A stretch of DNA of 22,270 bases from Hyphomicrobiales bacterium (GCA_023266715.1 JAHFPK010000011.1:1-22270), one strand, 5' to 3'. Shown: positions 14,195 to 22,270, counted from the stretch's first letter. Program-made: numbers and translations. Notes: generated from the letters alone by a model not told the origin.

Positions 14195-15368
14195 CCGGTA
14201 ATGTGTTGGCAAGTCTCGCCATTCTTTTGCAAGCCTCAGTGATTTGCTTTTCATCGACCGTCAGCGCTACGCGGACGTGGCCTGCGCCTCCAGCGCCGAA
14301 GCTTTCGCCGGGCATGGTGACGACGTTTTCCTCGGCCAGAAGCTTGCGGGCGAAGGCTTCGCCGGAAAGTCCGGTCTTGCGTACATCGACCATCACAAAC
14401 ATGCCGCCTTCGGGCATTCTTGCGGAAATATTTTTTGCACTTTTCAATCCTGCAACCAGGGCGCGGGCGCGGGTCTCGTAACTTCGTTTCATGGCGTCCA
14501 CTTCGGGGAAGTGGTTAGCGAGGGCGAAAGCCGCGGCATCTTCGAGGAAGGCCTGCGAACCGAAGAGCATGGTTTCGGTCAGCGGCAGCGCGGCTTCGCA
14601 AAATTCTTCCGAGGCTGCAAGCCAGCCGCAGCGGAAGCCCGGCATGGCGTGGGATTTTGAAAGGGACGACACAACGATGGTGCGCTTTTCCAGGCGCGGT
14701 TCATCGAAGGGCGAGGCGAACACCGTGTTGCCATAGGTCATGGTGGCATAGACTTCATCGGAGATGATCCACAGGTCATGGCGCTCACAGACATCGCCAA
14801 TCTGGGCAATGGCCTCGCGCGTAAGCACGGCCCCGGTGGGGTTGCTTGGCGTATTGAGCAAAAGGGCGCGGGATTTCGGCGTGATGGCGCGTTCGAGATC
14901 GGCCGCTTTCAGGTGGAAGCCATGGTCGGGGTCGACGGCCATTGGAACAGCCACGCCGCCTGCCGCTGCGATCACGCCTTCATAGGTCGCGTAATAGGGA
15001 TCGGCCATCAGAACCTCATCGCCCAGCTCAACGGTCGCCTGCATGGCCACGAACAGTGCGGTCTGCGTGCCCGGCAAAAAAATGAACTGATGGGTGCTGA
15101 TGGGGCGGCCGGTGCTTTTGGTGTATTGGGCCGAGAGGCTGTTGAGGAGTTCGGCTTCGCCGCGGCTGGTGGCATATTTGTAACGGCCAGCGCGCATCTG
15201 TGTGTTCACCACGTCCATGATGACGGCGGGCGGCGGAGCATCGGGCTCGCCGATGGAGAGAAAAATTAAATTCTCGCCTGCCGCTGCGCGGCGCTTGCCT
15301 TCAATATGCACAGCCCACTTATCGGAACCAAGGCCACTCAGTCTTTGGGTGATGGATGCGAATTTCAT
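14184..15368 (-). CDS. aruH: Class I/II PLP aminotransferase, AruH-like (arginine-pyruvate transaminase type)
   Basis: A 394-residue fold-type I aminotransferase. The PLP lysine is Lys238 in SSLSKSHAMPGFRCGW. Other ligands are Asn176 (PSNPTG), Asp204 and Tyr207 (SDEVYA) and Arg246. From memory of Pseudomonas AruH, the resemblance is strong over the whole length: FTQR/ITQR at the N-terminus, GDEV, YYATYE, HDLWIISDEVY, LSKSHAM and PEGGMFVMVDVRKTGLS. AruH moves the amino group of arginine to pyruvate, giving 2-ketoarginine and alanine. An AruI-like decarboxylase at the far end of the same array supports this. The exact substrate is not readable from sequence. GAAGG lies five bases before the ATG. 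The last codons lie inside the repeat element. Confidence 0.8.
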   Translation of the reverse strand: MKFASITQRLSGLGSDKWAVHIEGKRRAAAGENLIFLSIGEPDAPPPAVIMDVVNTQMRAGRYKYATSRGEAELLNSLSAQYTKSTGRPISTHQFIFLPGTQTALFVAMQATVELGDEVLMADPYYATYEGVIAAAGGVAVPMAVDPDHGFHLKAADLERAITPKSRALLLNTPSNPTGAVLTREAIAQIGDVCERHDLWIISDEVYATMTYGNTVFASPFDEPRLEKRTIVVSSLSKSHAMPGFRCGWLAASEEFCEAALPLTETMLFGSQAFLEDAAAFALANHFPEVDAMKRSYETRARALVAGLKSAKNISARMPEGGMFVMVDVRKTGLSGEAFARKLLAEENVVTMPGESFGAGGAGHVRVALTVDEKQITEACKRMARLANTLPASP

Positions 15369-15389
15369 GGGGGCCTTCTAGCTGAGGAC

Positions 15390-15800
15390 TTATGCATCGT
15401 CGAGGGATGGACCGACCGTGCCATCATGGGAGATATGCAAATAGGCTGCCTTTGAAAGTTCGAGAAAATCCGGCGCAGCAACGGCTAAAACCGGACAGGA
15501 CTTTCCGTAAAGCGTTTCAGCAACGGCGGCCCCAATGGCCAGATTGATATCGGGCTGCACCAGAATAATTCCGGCTGGCGCAGTGCCAAGCCTGATGGCT
15601 TCGGCAAGGCCGCCGGGGGCGCTGCCGCTGCCACGGCTTTCCAGCATCATGAGGATTTTGCCCTTAAGGCCTGCGCCTTTTTGCGGGTGGTGAATATCGA
15701 TGATGGTTCCGTGTCGTGGATCGAACGCACCCCAAAAGCTTAGGGGCTCATCAAGCAGAAGAACGGGGCCTTGTGCGATGCCGGGATGAAGCACGGTCAT
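15390..15800 (-). CDS. Aconitase X swivel-domain (small) subunit
   Basis: A 136-residue DUF126/AcnX swivel-domain protein, the small subunit of split (type II) aconitase X. Typical segments are EPLSFWGAFDP, IIDIHHPQKGAGLKGKIL, ESRGSGSAPGGLAEAI (Ser-rich catalytic loop, about 54-69) and LGTAPAGIILVQPDINLAIGAAVAE. With the large subunit it forms an Fe-S hydro-lyase. Characterised bacterial members dehydrate cis-3-hydroxy-L-proline to pyrroline-2-carboxylate, and an archaeal member dehydrates mevalonate 5-phosphate. I use the ATG at 15800, which overlaps the large-subunit stop by four bases; a GTG 12 bases earlier is possible. The aminotransferase starts 21 bases after its stop. Confidence 0.9.
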   Translation of the reverse strand: MTVLHPGIAQGPVLLLDEPLSFWGAFDPRHGTIIDIHHPQKGAGLKGKILMMLESRGSGSAPGGLAEAIRLGTAPAGIILVQPDINLAIGAAVAETLYGKSCPVLAVAAPDFLELSKAAYLHISHDGTVGPSLDDA

Positions 15801-17014
15801 GTTTGTAACCACAGAGAGGAATCACGCCAGACTTCACCTCGCACGGCGCTTTCAACGCATTCCTTCAGGCTGCCGAAACACACCTCGACGCCTAGCATGC
15901 CCGGCGCGTAATAGGCCCATTTCGCCGCATTGGTCATGACACGGCCCTTCAGAGCCTGAACTTTCGGTGAATAGTAGGTGCAGACGTCAACGGGAATGGT
16001 GATGCCCGCGTCCTGCAATGTCTTGAGCCAACCCTTGGCCTTCAGCATTTCACGAATGCCGCGGCTGGTGGAAATGTATGCAGCGGTTTTCACTTTACGT
16101 CCAGCGAGCAATTTTATGAGTTCAGAAAATTCCGAAAGTGAAAAATGCGGTGTGCCCAGGGCTACCGCATCAAGCGGACCATCCCTAACGGTTGAAAGTT
16201 CACGGTGAGCGGCTTGCAAATGTTCAGCCGTGATTTCAATTTTCTCGCCGGTTTTGAAAACTGATTCCAGGGCGGGCGCTTCAGGTGTCACGCCTGTGAC
16301 ATGCAAGAGTTCGATGCCGCCAGAAGCTGCACCGGCGGCACATAGGGCTTTGAGTTGATCTCTGCCGGTTTCTTTGGGGAGGCTGGAAATGACTGGAATG
16401 CGGCGGCCCGCTTTGCGCCCGATGACATGACCCAAGAGATGAAAGAAAATATCCTGGCGCTTCCATTCATCGGGAATGCCTGCGCAGAGGAAATGAATGT
16501 CAGCCCTGCGGCTCTCGTCGGTGTGAAGGCCTGCAAAGGGTGCAAGGCCGGTGATGGCGCAGGCCACGTCGAGATAGTCGCCATATTTATTGGTGCGAGC
16601 CCCCACGACGGAATTGTAAAAAGCCACCGCATTGGATTCACCCACGGCGATGTGATCGCCGAATCTGGGACCGCCAGCGAGCTGATACGGTGCGCAGGTC
16701 CAGGTGGGTTTGCACCCGAGCTCAGCATAAAGCGTCATGAGCTTATGGGCGCCGCGCACCATTTCAGGATCGGAATATTCGGGCCTGAGGCCGCCATCAT
16801 CGGGGCTTGCGACGCTGTTGTTGGTCCAGGTTGGTACGCTCAATTTTGCACTGTGCTCCAGAAGAAACCGCACGAAATCAAGATGTGACTGGCCGGTATA
16901 GAAGCAGGCATCGATATGGGCAAAGCTGATGGGGATCAAGCGGGGAGCCTGCATGATGCTGGCTGCCTGCTCCACCAGCTGCATGGCAAGCCGGTAGGCT
17001 TTGCCGTCACGCAT
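15797..17014 (-). CDS. Aconitase X catalytic (large) subunit, probable cis-3-hydroxy-L-proline dehydratase
   Basis: A 405-residue DUF521/AcnX protein, the large subunit of split aconitase X. Diagnostic segments are ISFAHIDACFYTGQS (30-43), WTCAPYQ (105-111, with Cys107), GDHIAVGESNAVAFYNSVVGARTN across 119-142, GTPHFS (287-292) and DVCTYYSP (343-350, with Cys345) followed by TNAAKWAYYAPG. The conserved cysteines are candidate Fe-S ligands. The best-supported bacterial function is dehydration of cis-3-hydroxy-L-proline, but other members act on other substrates, so the assignment is provisional. I choose the ATG at 17014, which has GAGGGGG just upstream and overlaps the preceding gene by eight bases; starting at 17050 would overlap by 44. 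Confidence 0.9.
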   Translation of the reverse strand: MRDGKAYRLAMQLVEQAASIMQAPRLIPISFAHIDACFYTGQSHLDFVRFLLEHSAKLSVPTWTNNSVASPDDGGLRPEYSDPEMVRGAHKLMTLYAELGCKPTWTCAPYQLAGGPRFGDHIAVGESNAVAFYNSVVGARTNKYGDYLDVACAITGLAPFAGLHTDESRRADIHFLCAGIPDEWKRQDIFFHLLGHVIGRKAGRRIPVISSLPKETGRDQLKALCAAGAASGGIELLHVTGVTPEAPALESVFKTGEKIEITAEHLQAAHRELSTVRDGPLDAVALGTPHFSLSEFSELIKLLAGRKVKTAAYISTSRGIREMLKAKGWLKTLQDAGITIPVDVCTYYSPKVQALKGRVMTNAAKWAYYAPGMLGVEVCFGSLKECVESAVRGEVWRDSSLWLQT

Positions 17015-20000
17015 TGGCCCCCTCGTTGGCGACGCGGCTGAGAGTGACATAGTCGGTCTTGCCGGACCCCAGCAAAGGAATTTCCTTCAGGTGCACGATG
17101 ATTTTCGGAACCATAAGGTCCGAGGCGCCACGGCTTTTCAGTCCTTCGGAAATCGCCGTGCGCTCGGGCTGCGCGATGGTTGTGAACAGGATGAGCTGCT
17201 CGCCCTTTTTTTCGTCGGGAATGCCAACGACGGCAAAATTTTCACCGGGAAAGGCTTCCTGGAGTTTTGATTCAACGGCGGTGAGCGAGACCATTTCACC
17301 GGCAATTTTTGAAAAGCGCTTGGCGCGTCCCAGAATGGTGACAAAGCGATGCTCATCAACTTCCACAATGTCGCCGGTGTCGTACCAGCCGTCGGGCGGA
17401 GCCTCGATGACGCCGGGGTTATCGGCGCGCAAATAGCCCAGCATGACGTTGGGGCCCTTCACAAACAATCTGCCGCCGGAAGCAATGCCATCGACGGGTT
17501 CCAGGCGATAGTCGATGCGGTCCATCAGGCGTCCCACGCTGCCGGACCGGTTGTGCATGGGCGTATTGATTGCAATGACGGGTGAACACTCGGTTGCGCC
17601 ATAGCCTTCCAGAATCCGGTGGCCAAATTTCTCCATCCAGACTTCGCGGGTTTCCGGTTTCACCCGTTCGGCGCCGGATACAATCAGGCGCATGCTGAAG
17701 AAATCATAAGGGTTGGCCGTTCGGGCATAGCCCATGAGGAACGTATCGGTGCCATAGAGCACGGTGGCATTCGTGTCGTAGCAAAGCTCCGGCACAATCT
17801 TGTAATGCAGCGGCGAGGGATAGAAGAAACTGTAAACGCCCGACAGAACCGGAAGCAGGGTTCCGCCCAACAGGCCAAAGGCATGAAACATGGGCATGGC
17901 GTTGAAAACAATGTCCTGGGCGCTGAAACCGATGCGCGCTGCGGCCTGCAAGCGGTTTGCATTGAGATTGCGGTGCGAAAGAACCACGCCCTTGGGCACG
18001 CCCTCGGAGCCAGAGGTAAAGAGCACGATTGCTGGGCTGTCCGGGTCCTTGTTGGCCTTTGCCAATCTGAGCGCGAGGCGGGGGAAAAACCTGGCGAAGA
18101 AGCCATAGAGCTTGTCGCCCATGCCGATGGCTTCGCGCACGTCTTCGAGATAGATGATGGCGCAACTCTTGGCGAGGATGGCAAGATCGTTTTCCATTTC
18201 TGCCGCCTCGATGAATTTGCGCGAGGTGACAATGGTTGTGACCTGCGCCGCAGTGCAGGCTGCAGACATGTTCACAGCACCGGTCGAGAAATTCAGCATT
18301 GCGGGCACGCGGCCAAAGGCCTGCAGGCCGAAGAGCGTGAGCAGGGCGCCAATGGCATTGGGCAGGAGGACGCCCACAAATTTTTGTTTTGGCGTGAGTT
18401 TCGCGATTTTGCGACCGAGAATGAAACTCCCCATGATCACGCGGTTATAGGCAATGGGCTCGCGCTGGATGTCTTCAACAATTTTGTGGTTGCCGCCATG
18501 GGTGGCGCGGGCATCGAGCAGGGATTCGAACAAGGTCTGCTCGGTGTTTGAGGTTGAGAACACCATGTCGGTCATGACATCATAGAGCTTGTCGGCCTGG
18601 TATTCACGGAGACGCGACCCACGCAATCCCTCAGGGGCGTTGAATTTCACCGGCGGCAGGAAGGTGATGGTAATTTTGGGAAACCAGCGCTGGCGGAGCT
18701 TGCCGCGCATGCTGGAGAATTTTGAAAATTGCGCCCCGTCAATGCGTACTGGCAGAACCTTGGCATCGGCCATCTGGGCAATGGCGCCGGGTCCTTCATA
18801 AACCTTCATCAGAGTGCCGGTGACGGTTATGCGGCCTTCCGGAAAGATCACAACGCGTTTACCTTTTTTCACGGCATCGACAAGGGTGCGGAGCGACAGG
18901 GGATTGCCGGGATCAATGGGGGCCAAATCAAAAAGGGCGAAGGCAGGCTTCACCCACCAGCGCTTCGCCATATAGGTATCAATTGCAAAGGTTGAACGGT
19001 CGGGAAGAAAGGCGGACAGCAGGGGGCCATCCAGGAAGGAGGTATGATTGGCAACGATCACCGCTCTGCGGCCAGCGGCCTTGTAATGTTCAAGGCCCTT
19101 CACTTCAACGCGGTAGAGAAGGCGGAACAGTTGCCTGGCAAAATTTGCCATCACTTCCTGGGGAAGAATAATGCAGCTCCAGATGGCCGCCACCGCATTG
19201 GCAAGACCGAGACACAGGAACAATCCCCGCGCCGTGATGTATCGCAAGAGGATGACAGAAATTACGGTGGCCGAAATCATGAAGATGGCGTTGATGACAT
19301 TGTTGGCGGCAATGACGCGCGAGCGCTTGGGCGGCGAGGCGCGGGTTTGCATGATGGCATTCAGGGGCACGGCGTAGATGCCACCGAAGAAGGCTGTGAA
19401 AAACAGATCAAATGCCACACGCCAGCTTGGCCATTCAGCGAAGAATACGCCGGCGCCGTTAAGTTCACTACCTGCGAGCCTGGCATTCACCTGACCCGAC
19501 GCAAAATAGAGATCAATGAGGAACAGCGTCATCATGATGGCGGCAACGGGCACATATTTTGCCGAGACTTCGCCCTTCAACAGGACATTGGTGAGGAGCG
19601 AGCCAGAGCCAATGCCAATGGTAAAGGTGGCAATGAAGGCATTGGCGACTACGTCATCGCCCAGCAAGACATCCTTGGTGAAAACCGGAAACTGAACGAG
19701 CAAAACTGTGCCCAGAAACCAGAACCACGAGGCCCCAATTACGGCCCAGAACACATCGTGGCGTTCGCGGGTGTAGCCCAGGAGCTTTCCTGTTTGGCGG
19801 AAGATGTTCCAGTCAATATCGAGATCGGGCGTGGTTGAGGAGGCCGCGGGCATGCGGGTTGCGGCATACCAGGCGATAAGAGAAAGGAAGATGAGTGTGC
19901 CCGAGAGAATTTGCCGCCCCTGTAGATTGATCACAAGGAAACCACCAAACATGGTGCCAAGCAAAATAGTGACGAAAGTTCCCATCTCGATCATGGCATT

Positions 20001-20441
20001 GCCGCCGATGACTTCTTCCCGTTTCAGGTATTGCGGCAGGATTCCGTATTTGATGGGACCGAAAAACGATGCGAGGGAACCGGCAAAAAACAGCACCATG
20101 AGATCGAGATAAGGATTATCCAGCCACAAGGCCCCGGCCCCAAAAATCATGGCGCCGATTTCTACAAGCTTCACGCGCCGGGCGATAAAGGCCTTGTCAT
20201 ACTTGTCGGCGAGTTGGCCGGCGATGGCCGAAAAGAGGAAATAGGGCAGGATGAAGAGGGCGGTGCCGGCCTGCACAAAAAGCGTGGCATTCCAGCCCTG
20301 GTTAATGGCGAGATCAAAGGTGATCAGGATGATAATGGCGTTGCGCAGGCCGTTATCGTTGAAGGCGCCGATGGCCTGGGCCACGAAGAGCGGCAGGAAG
20401 CGCCGGGTTGTGAGAAGTGAAAACTGGCTCGCGTCGCTCAT
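17007..20441 (-). CDS. aas: LplT-PlsC-acyl-ACP synthetase fusion (lysophospholipid uptake and reacylation)
   Basis: A 1144-residue three-part membrane protein. Residues 1 to about 430 form a major-facilitator transporter resembling lysophospholipid flippase LplT (FNDNGLRNAIIIL, KYGILPQYL). About 445-630 is a PlsC-type acyltransferase with NHTSFLD (His466, Asp471) and FPEGR (533-537). About 650-1144 is an AMP-forming acyl-ACP synthetase with TSGSEGVPKG (809-818), YGATECSP, YDTGD and the C-terminal lysine in GSGKTDY (Lys1128). In E. coli the transporter and Aas are separate neighbouring genes; here all are joined, as in many alphaproteobacteria. Role: import lysophospholipid across the inner membrane and reacylate it. 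An AGGAT site precedes the ATG. The 47-bp upstream gap holds AGAACA-TAAA-AGAACA in the coding sense, of unknown meaning. Confidence 0.92.
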   Translation of the reverse strand: MSDASQFSLLTTRRFLPLFVAQAIGAFNDNGLRNAIIILITFDLAINQGWNATLFVQAGTALFILPYFLFSAIAGQLADKYDKAFIARRVKLVEIGAMIFGAGALWLDNPYLDLMVLFFAGSLASFFGPIKYGILPQYLKREEVIGGNAMIEMGTFVTILLGTMFGGFLVINLQGRQILSGTLIFLSLIAWYAATRMPAASSTTPDLDIDWNIFRQTGKLLGYTRERHDVFWAVIGASWFWFLGTVLLVQFPVFTKDVLLGDDVVANAFIATFTIGIGSGSLLTNVLLKGEVSAKYVPVAAIMMTLFLIDLYFASGQVNARLAGSELNGAGVFFAEWPSWRVAFDLFFTAFFGGIYAVPLNAIMQTRASPPKRSRVIAANNVINAIFMISATVISVILLRYITARGLFLCLGLANAVAAIWSCIILPQEVMANFARQLFRLLYRVEVKGLEHYKAAGRRAVIVANHTSFLDGPLLSAFLPDRSTFAIDTYMAKRWWVKPAFALFDLAPIDPGNPLSLRTLVDAVKKGKRVVIFPEGRITVTGTLMKVYEGPGAIAQMADAKVLPVRIDGAQFSKFSSMRGKLRQRWFPKITITFLPPVKFNAPEGLRGSRLREYQADKLYDVMTDMVFSTSNTEQTLFESLLDARATHGGNHKIVEDIQREPIAYNRVIMGSFILGRKIAKLTPKQKFVGVLLPNAIGALLTLFGLQAFGRVPAMLNFSTGAVNMSAACTAAQVTTIVTSRKFIEAAEMENDLAILAKSCAIIYLEDVREAIGMGDKLYGFFARFFPRLALRLAKANKDPDSPAIVLFTSGSEGVPKGVVLSHRNLNANRLQAAARIGFSAQDIVFNAMPMFHAFGLLGGTLLPVLSGVYSFFYPSPLHYKIVPELCYDTNATVLYGTDTFLMGYARTANPYDFFSMRLIVSGAERVKPETREVWMEKFGHRILEGYGATECSPVIAINTPMHNRSGSVGRLMDRIDYRLEPVDGIASGGRLFVKGPNVMLGYLRADNPGVIEAPPDGWYDTGDIVEVDEHRFVTILGRAKRFSKIAGEMVSLTAVESKLQEAFPGENFAVVGIPDEKKGEQLILFTTIAQPERTAISEGLKSRGASDLMVPKIIVHLKEIPLLGSGKTDYVTLSRVANEGANA

Positions 20442-20488
20442 AAGTTAAATCCTAGACTAAGAATTTGTTCTTTTATGTTCTCTTCGAC

Positions 20489-21157
20489 TCACCCCTGCAA
20501 TAGATGGCGGATCAGGCCGAAAGTATCCAGATGATTATTGCTGATGTAGTTAGTACCAGCGCGTTTCAGTTTGTTCAAACGGCCCGGATTCGTGCTGAAA
20601 CCAATGAAATGAACTCCGTTTGAAAGGCCAGCCTCCACATCATTGAGATTATCGCCCACGTAGACAATGCGGTTCTTTGAAAGACCGGTTGAGGATATGG
20701 CGCGGGCCAGAATCTGGCGCTTGTGGCCGCCGCCTTCGGCACCAAAGGCATTGGTGGAGAACGGATTCCAGAAATCCACGGATTGCAGGCGAAATTTTGC
20801 AGCACTGAGGAGGTTTGCGGTGGCGATGCCCATTTGCAGACTGCCGCGAAGTTTGTTCAAGAGGTCACCGGCACCGGGGATAGCGATGGCTTCAATAACG
20901 CCACTTTCCAGGCGCAGTTTGAGAACGTCCAAATAATCGGTGACGATTTCGGCTCGCTCGCGGGCTGGAATGCCGTTACGCTGTAATATTTCTGCGATGA
21001 TGTCTTCATCATTGCGAACGGCATAGGAATTCCAGTCGCGCGACAGGTTTTTCAAACCATAGCGTTGCTCAAAGGGAATAAAGAAGGCGTCTTCCTCAGC
21101 CGTGGTGAGTTCAAGCAGCACGCCATCGACATCAAAGATTACGGCTGCATCAGCCAT
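20489..21157 (-). CDS. HAD-superfamily hydrolase (phosphoglycolate phosphatase-like)
   Basis: A 222-residue haloacid dehalogenase-type hydrolase with all four motifs. Motif I is VIFDVDGVLLE (nucleophile Asp9, acid/base Asp11), motif II the Thr113 of ATANLLS, motif III Lys146 (GGGHKRQIL) and motif IV VGDNLNDVEAG (Asp169, Asp173). A helical cap between motifs I and II (about 18-85) suggests subfamily I, small-molecule phosphatases such as Gph. The substrate is not predictable. The start codon overlaps the stop of the upstream ThDP enzyme by eight bases, so it is almost certainly co-transcribed and co-translated with it. Confidence 0.87.
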   Translation of the reverse strand: MADAAVIFDVDGVLLELTTAEEDAFFIPFEQRYGLKNLSRDWNSYAVRNDEDIIAEILQRNGIPARERAEIVTDYLDVLKLRLESGVIEAIAIPGAGDLLNKLRGSLQMGIATANLLSAAKFRLQSVDFWNPFSTNAFGAEGGGHKRQILARAISSTGLSKNRIVYVGDNLNDVEAGLSNGVHFIGFSTNPGRLNKLKRAGTNYISNNHLDTFGLIRHLLQG

Positions 21158-22270
21158 TGACCATGGCGGGTGTCATCTCAATCAGGGTCGGGCCATCGGC
21201 CTTGAGTGCTGCCTTGATGGCAACCGCAAGCGCCTTAAGCGATGAAGGCTTTTCTGCGTGGCAGCCATAGGATTTGGCCAGCATCTGAAAATCAGGATTC
21301 CTCAGCGTTACAGCGTTGGGCTGAATGCCCTTGTTCACCATGTCATCGCGGATTTGGCCCAGTGAGTTGTTGTTCCACATAAGAATGATGAGTGGAAGCC
21401 GGTGTTCAACGGCAGTTCCCAATTCATTGATGGTAAATTGAATGCCGTAGTCGCCGATCACAGTGGCGACTGGGGTATCACTCTTTCCGAAGTGCGCGCC
21501 AATACCGGCAGGAAGCGCAAAGCCCAGCGTGCCGAAACCAACAGGATAAATCCATTTGCCACCCTGTTCCATCGGAAAATCCTCGTTGGCCGCGTAGGCG
21601 ATCTGAGTCATATCCCAAGCAATGATCGTCTCGGGTGGCAGAGTCTCCCGAATAACAGCAAGCACGCTCTTGAGTTGATGGCGCAGATCGCTTTCATCCT
21701 CGGGCGCGTGCAATTTTCTGGCAGTGGTTTCTCCTCCCTGACGCGGCACATCCTTGGGCAATCGCGCGGCAATGGCGGACAGGGCCTCCTTTGCATCGGA
21801 CAGGATGGCCAGTGAAGGAACATGGGGGCGGACGAGGCTCGACGGATCAATATCAATTCGGATCAGTTTGCCGCCAATTTCGATTTGCGAAGCGTCGATC
21901 CGGTAACCGTCCCAGAAGTCGGTTTCGGACAGTTCAGTGCCAACTGCTAGAACCACATCGCTTTGGGTTATGACTTTCTTTGCAGAATCCCGCGACAGCC
22001 GATAGCCTGCCGACAGTGGGTGCGACTCGGGGACGATGCCTTTTCCTGCGGTTGAGCTTAGGACCACGGCGCCAAGGGCTTCGGCAATCTTGATGGCTTC
22101 CTTCGACGCTTGGCGCGCGCCACCACCCAGTATCATGACAGGTCTCTTCGCACTGGAAAGCAACCTGACGGCCTCACCGATGTCGGCACTGCCGGCGTGT
22201 GGCCTGCTCGGCATTGGCCGGGCTTGCCAACCCGGACCAGCAGGCGCCTTTAGCAGGTCAACGGGAATCT
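21150..22270 (-). CDS. aruI: ThDP-dependent decarboxylase, AruI-like (2-ketoarginine decarboxylase type), 5' end outside window
   Basis: The middle and C-terminal domains of an acetolactate-synthase-fold ThDP enzyme. The frame is open to the right edge, so the N-terminal domain with the catalytic glutamate is missing from view. The visible part starts IPVDLLKAPAGPGWQ. It then has the central domain (MILGGGA, VLAVGTELSETDFW) and the ThDP-binding domain (WDMTQIAYAAN, YPVGFGTLGFALPAGIGA, LMWNNNSLGQIRDDM, RNPDFQMLAKSYGC). These segments recall Pseudomonas AruI (5-guanidino-2-oxopentanoate decarboxylase) more than true acetolactate synthase. The usual GDG of the ThDP motif reads GDY, followed by about 24 residues and NNN. 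The AruH-like gene in the same array supports the call. The gene overlaps the HAD gene by eight bases. Confidence 0.78.
   Translation of the reverse strand, partial: IPVDLLKAPAGPGWQARPMPSRPHAGSADIGEAVRLLSSAKRPVMILGGGARQASKEAIKIAEALGAVVLSSTAGKGIVPESHPLSAGYRLSRDSAKKVITQSDVVLAVGTELSETDFWDGYRIDASQIEIGGKLIRIDIDPSSLVRPHVPSLAILSDAKEALSAIAARLPKDVPRQGGETTARKLHAPEDESDLRHQLKSVLAVIRETLPPETIIAWDMTQIAYAANEDFPMEQGGKWIYPVGFGTLGFALPAGIGAHFGKSDTPVATVIGDYGIQFTINELGTAVEHRLPLIILMWNNNSLGQIRDDMVNKGIQPNAVTLRNPDFQMLAKSYGCHAEKPSSLKALAVAIKAALKADGPTLIEMTPAMVNG

Noticed and set aside
17619..18551. Plus-strand open frame of 310 codons inside the LplT-Aas fusion gene
   Set aside because: The minus strand codes for intact AMP-binding and linker sequence here; the plus frame is a compositional shadow.
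21150..22270. Reading as acetolactate synthase large subunit
   Set aside because: No small regulatory subunit gene follows, and the segments around the central domain and the DMTQ, GQIRDDM and RNPDF motifs recall AruI; the aminotransferase in the same array agrees.

Overview
The window looks like chromosomal DNA of an alphaproteobacterium, most likely of the Hyphomicrobiales/Rhizobiales. The evidence is moderately high G+C coding sequence, an N-methylglutamate operon, a fused LplT-PlsC-Aas protein, and short intergenic palindromic repeats of types common in that group. The genus cannot be named from the sequence. I see no rRNA, tRNA, CRISPR array, transposase or phage gene.

Layout. (1) Positions 1-2224, minus strand: cysD and cysN, the two subunits of ATP sulfurylase for sulfate assimilation; cysN runs off the left edge. 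(2) Positions 2225-3703, plus strand: a divergent XRE-cupin regulator, preceded by a 25-bp tandem repeat carrying TTGCGCAA palindromes, then a Phd/YefM-PIN toxin-antitoxin pair with its own palindromic promoter. (3) Positions 3704-14084, plus strand: a strong sigma70-like promoter, then mgsA-mgsB-mgsC-lysE-gmaS-mgdA-mgdB-mgdC-mgdD, a complete N-methylglutamate pathway for methylamine. GmaS makes gamma-glutamylmethylamide. MgsABC makes N-methylglutamate. The four-subunit dehydrogenase MgdABCD returns glutamate and releases the methyl carbon at the level of formaldehyde or methylene-tetrahydrofolate. A LysE-type transporter sits inside the operon. Three of its intercistronic gaps hold hairpin-forming repeat elements.

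(4) Positions 14085-14183 are a convergent gap filled by another inverted-repeat element, which also supplies the last codons of the facing gene. (5) Positions 14184-22270, minus strand: a compact six-gene array. In transcription order it is an AruI-like ThDP decarboxylase (cut by the right edge), a HAD hydrolase, a 1144-residue LplT-PlsC-acyl-ACP synthetase fusion, the large and small subunits of aconitase X, and an AruH-like aminotransferase.

The methylamine operon is a known pathway with local oddities. The six-gene array is the less expected part. It places both signature enzymes of the arginine transaminase route beside a split aconitase X (the family of cis-3-hydroxy-L-proline dehydratase) and a lysophospholipid repair enzyme. 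The aconitase X product, pyrroline-2-carboxylate, is the cyclised form of 5-amino-2-oxopentanoate, close in structure to the AruI substrate. This suggests, without proving, a shared C5 2-oxoacid pathway.
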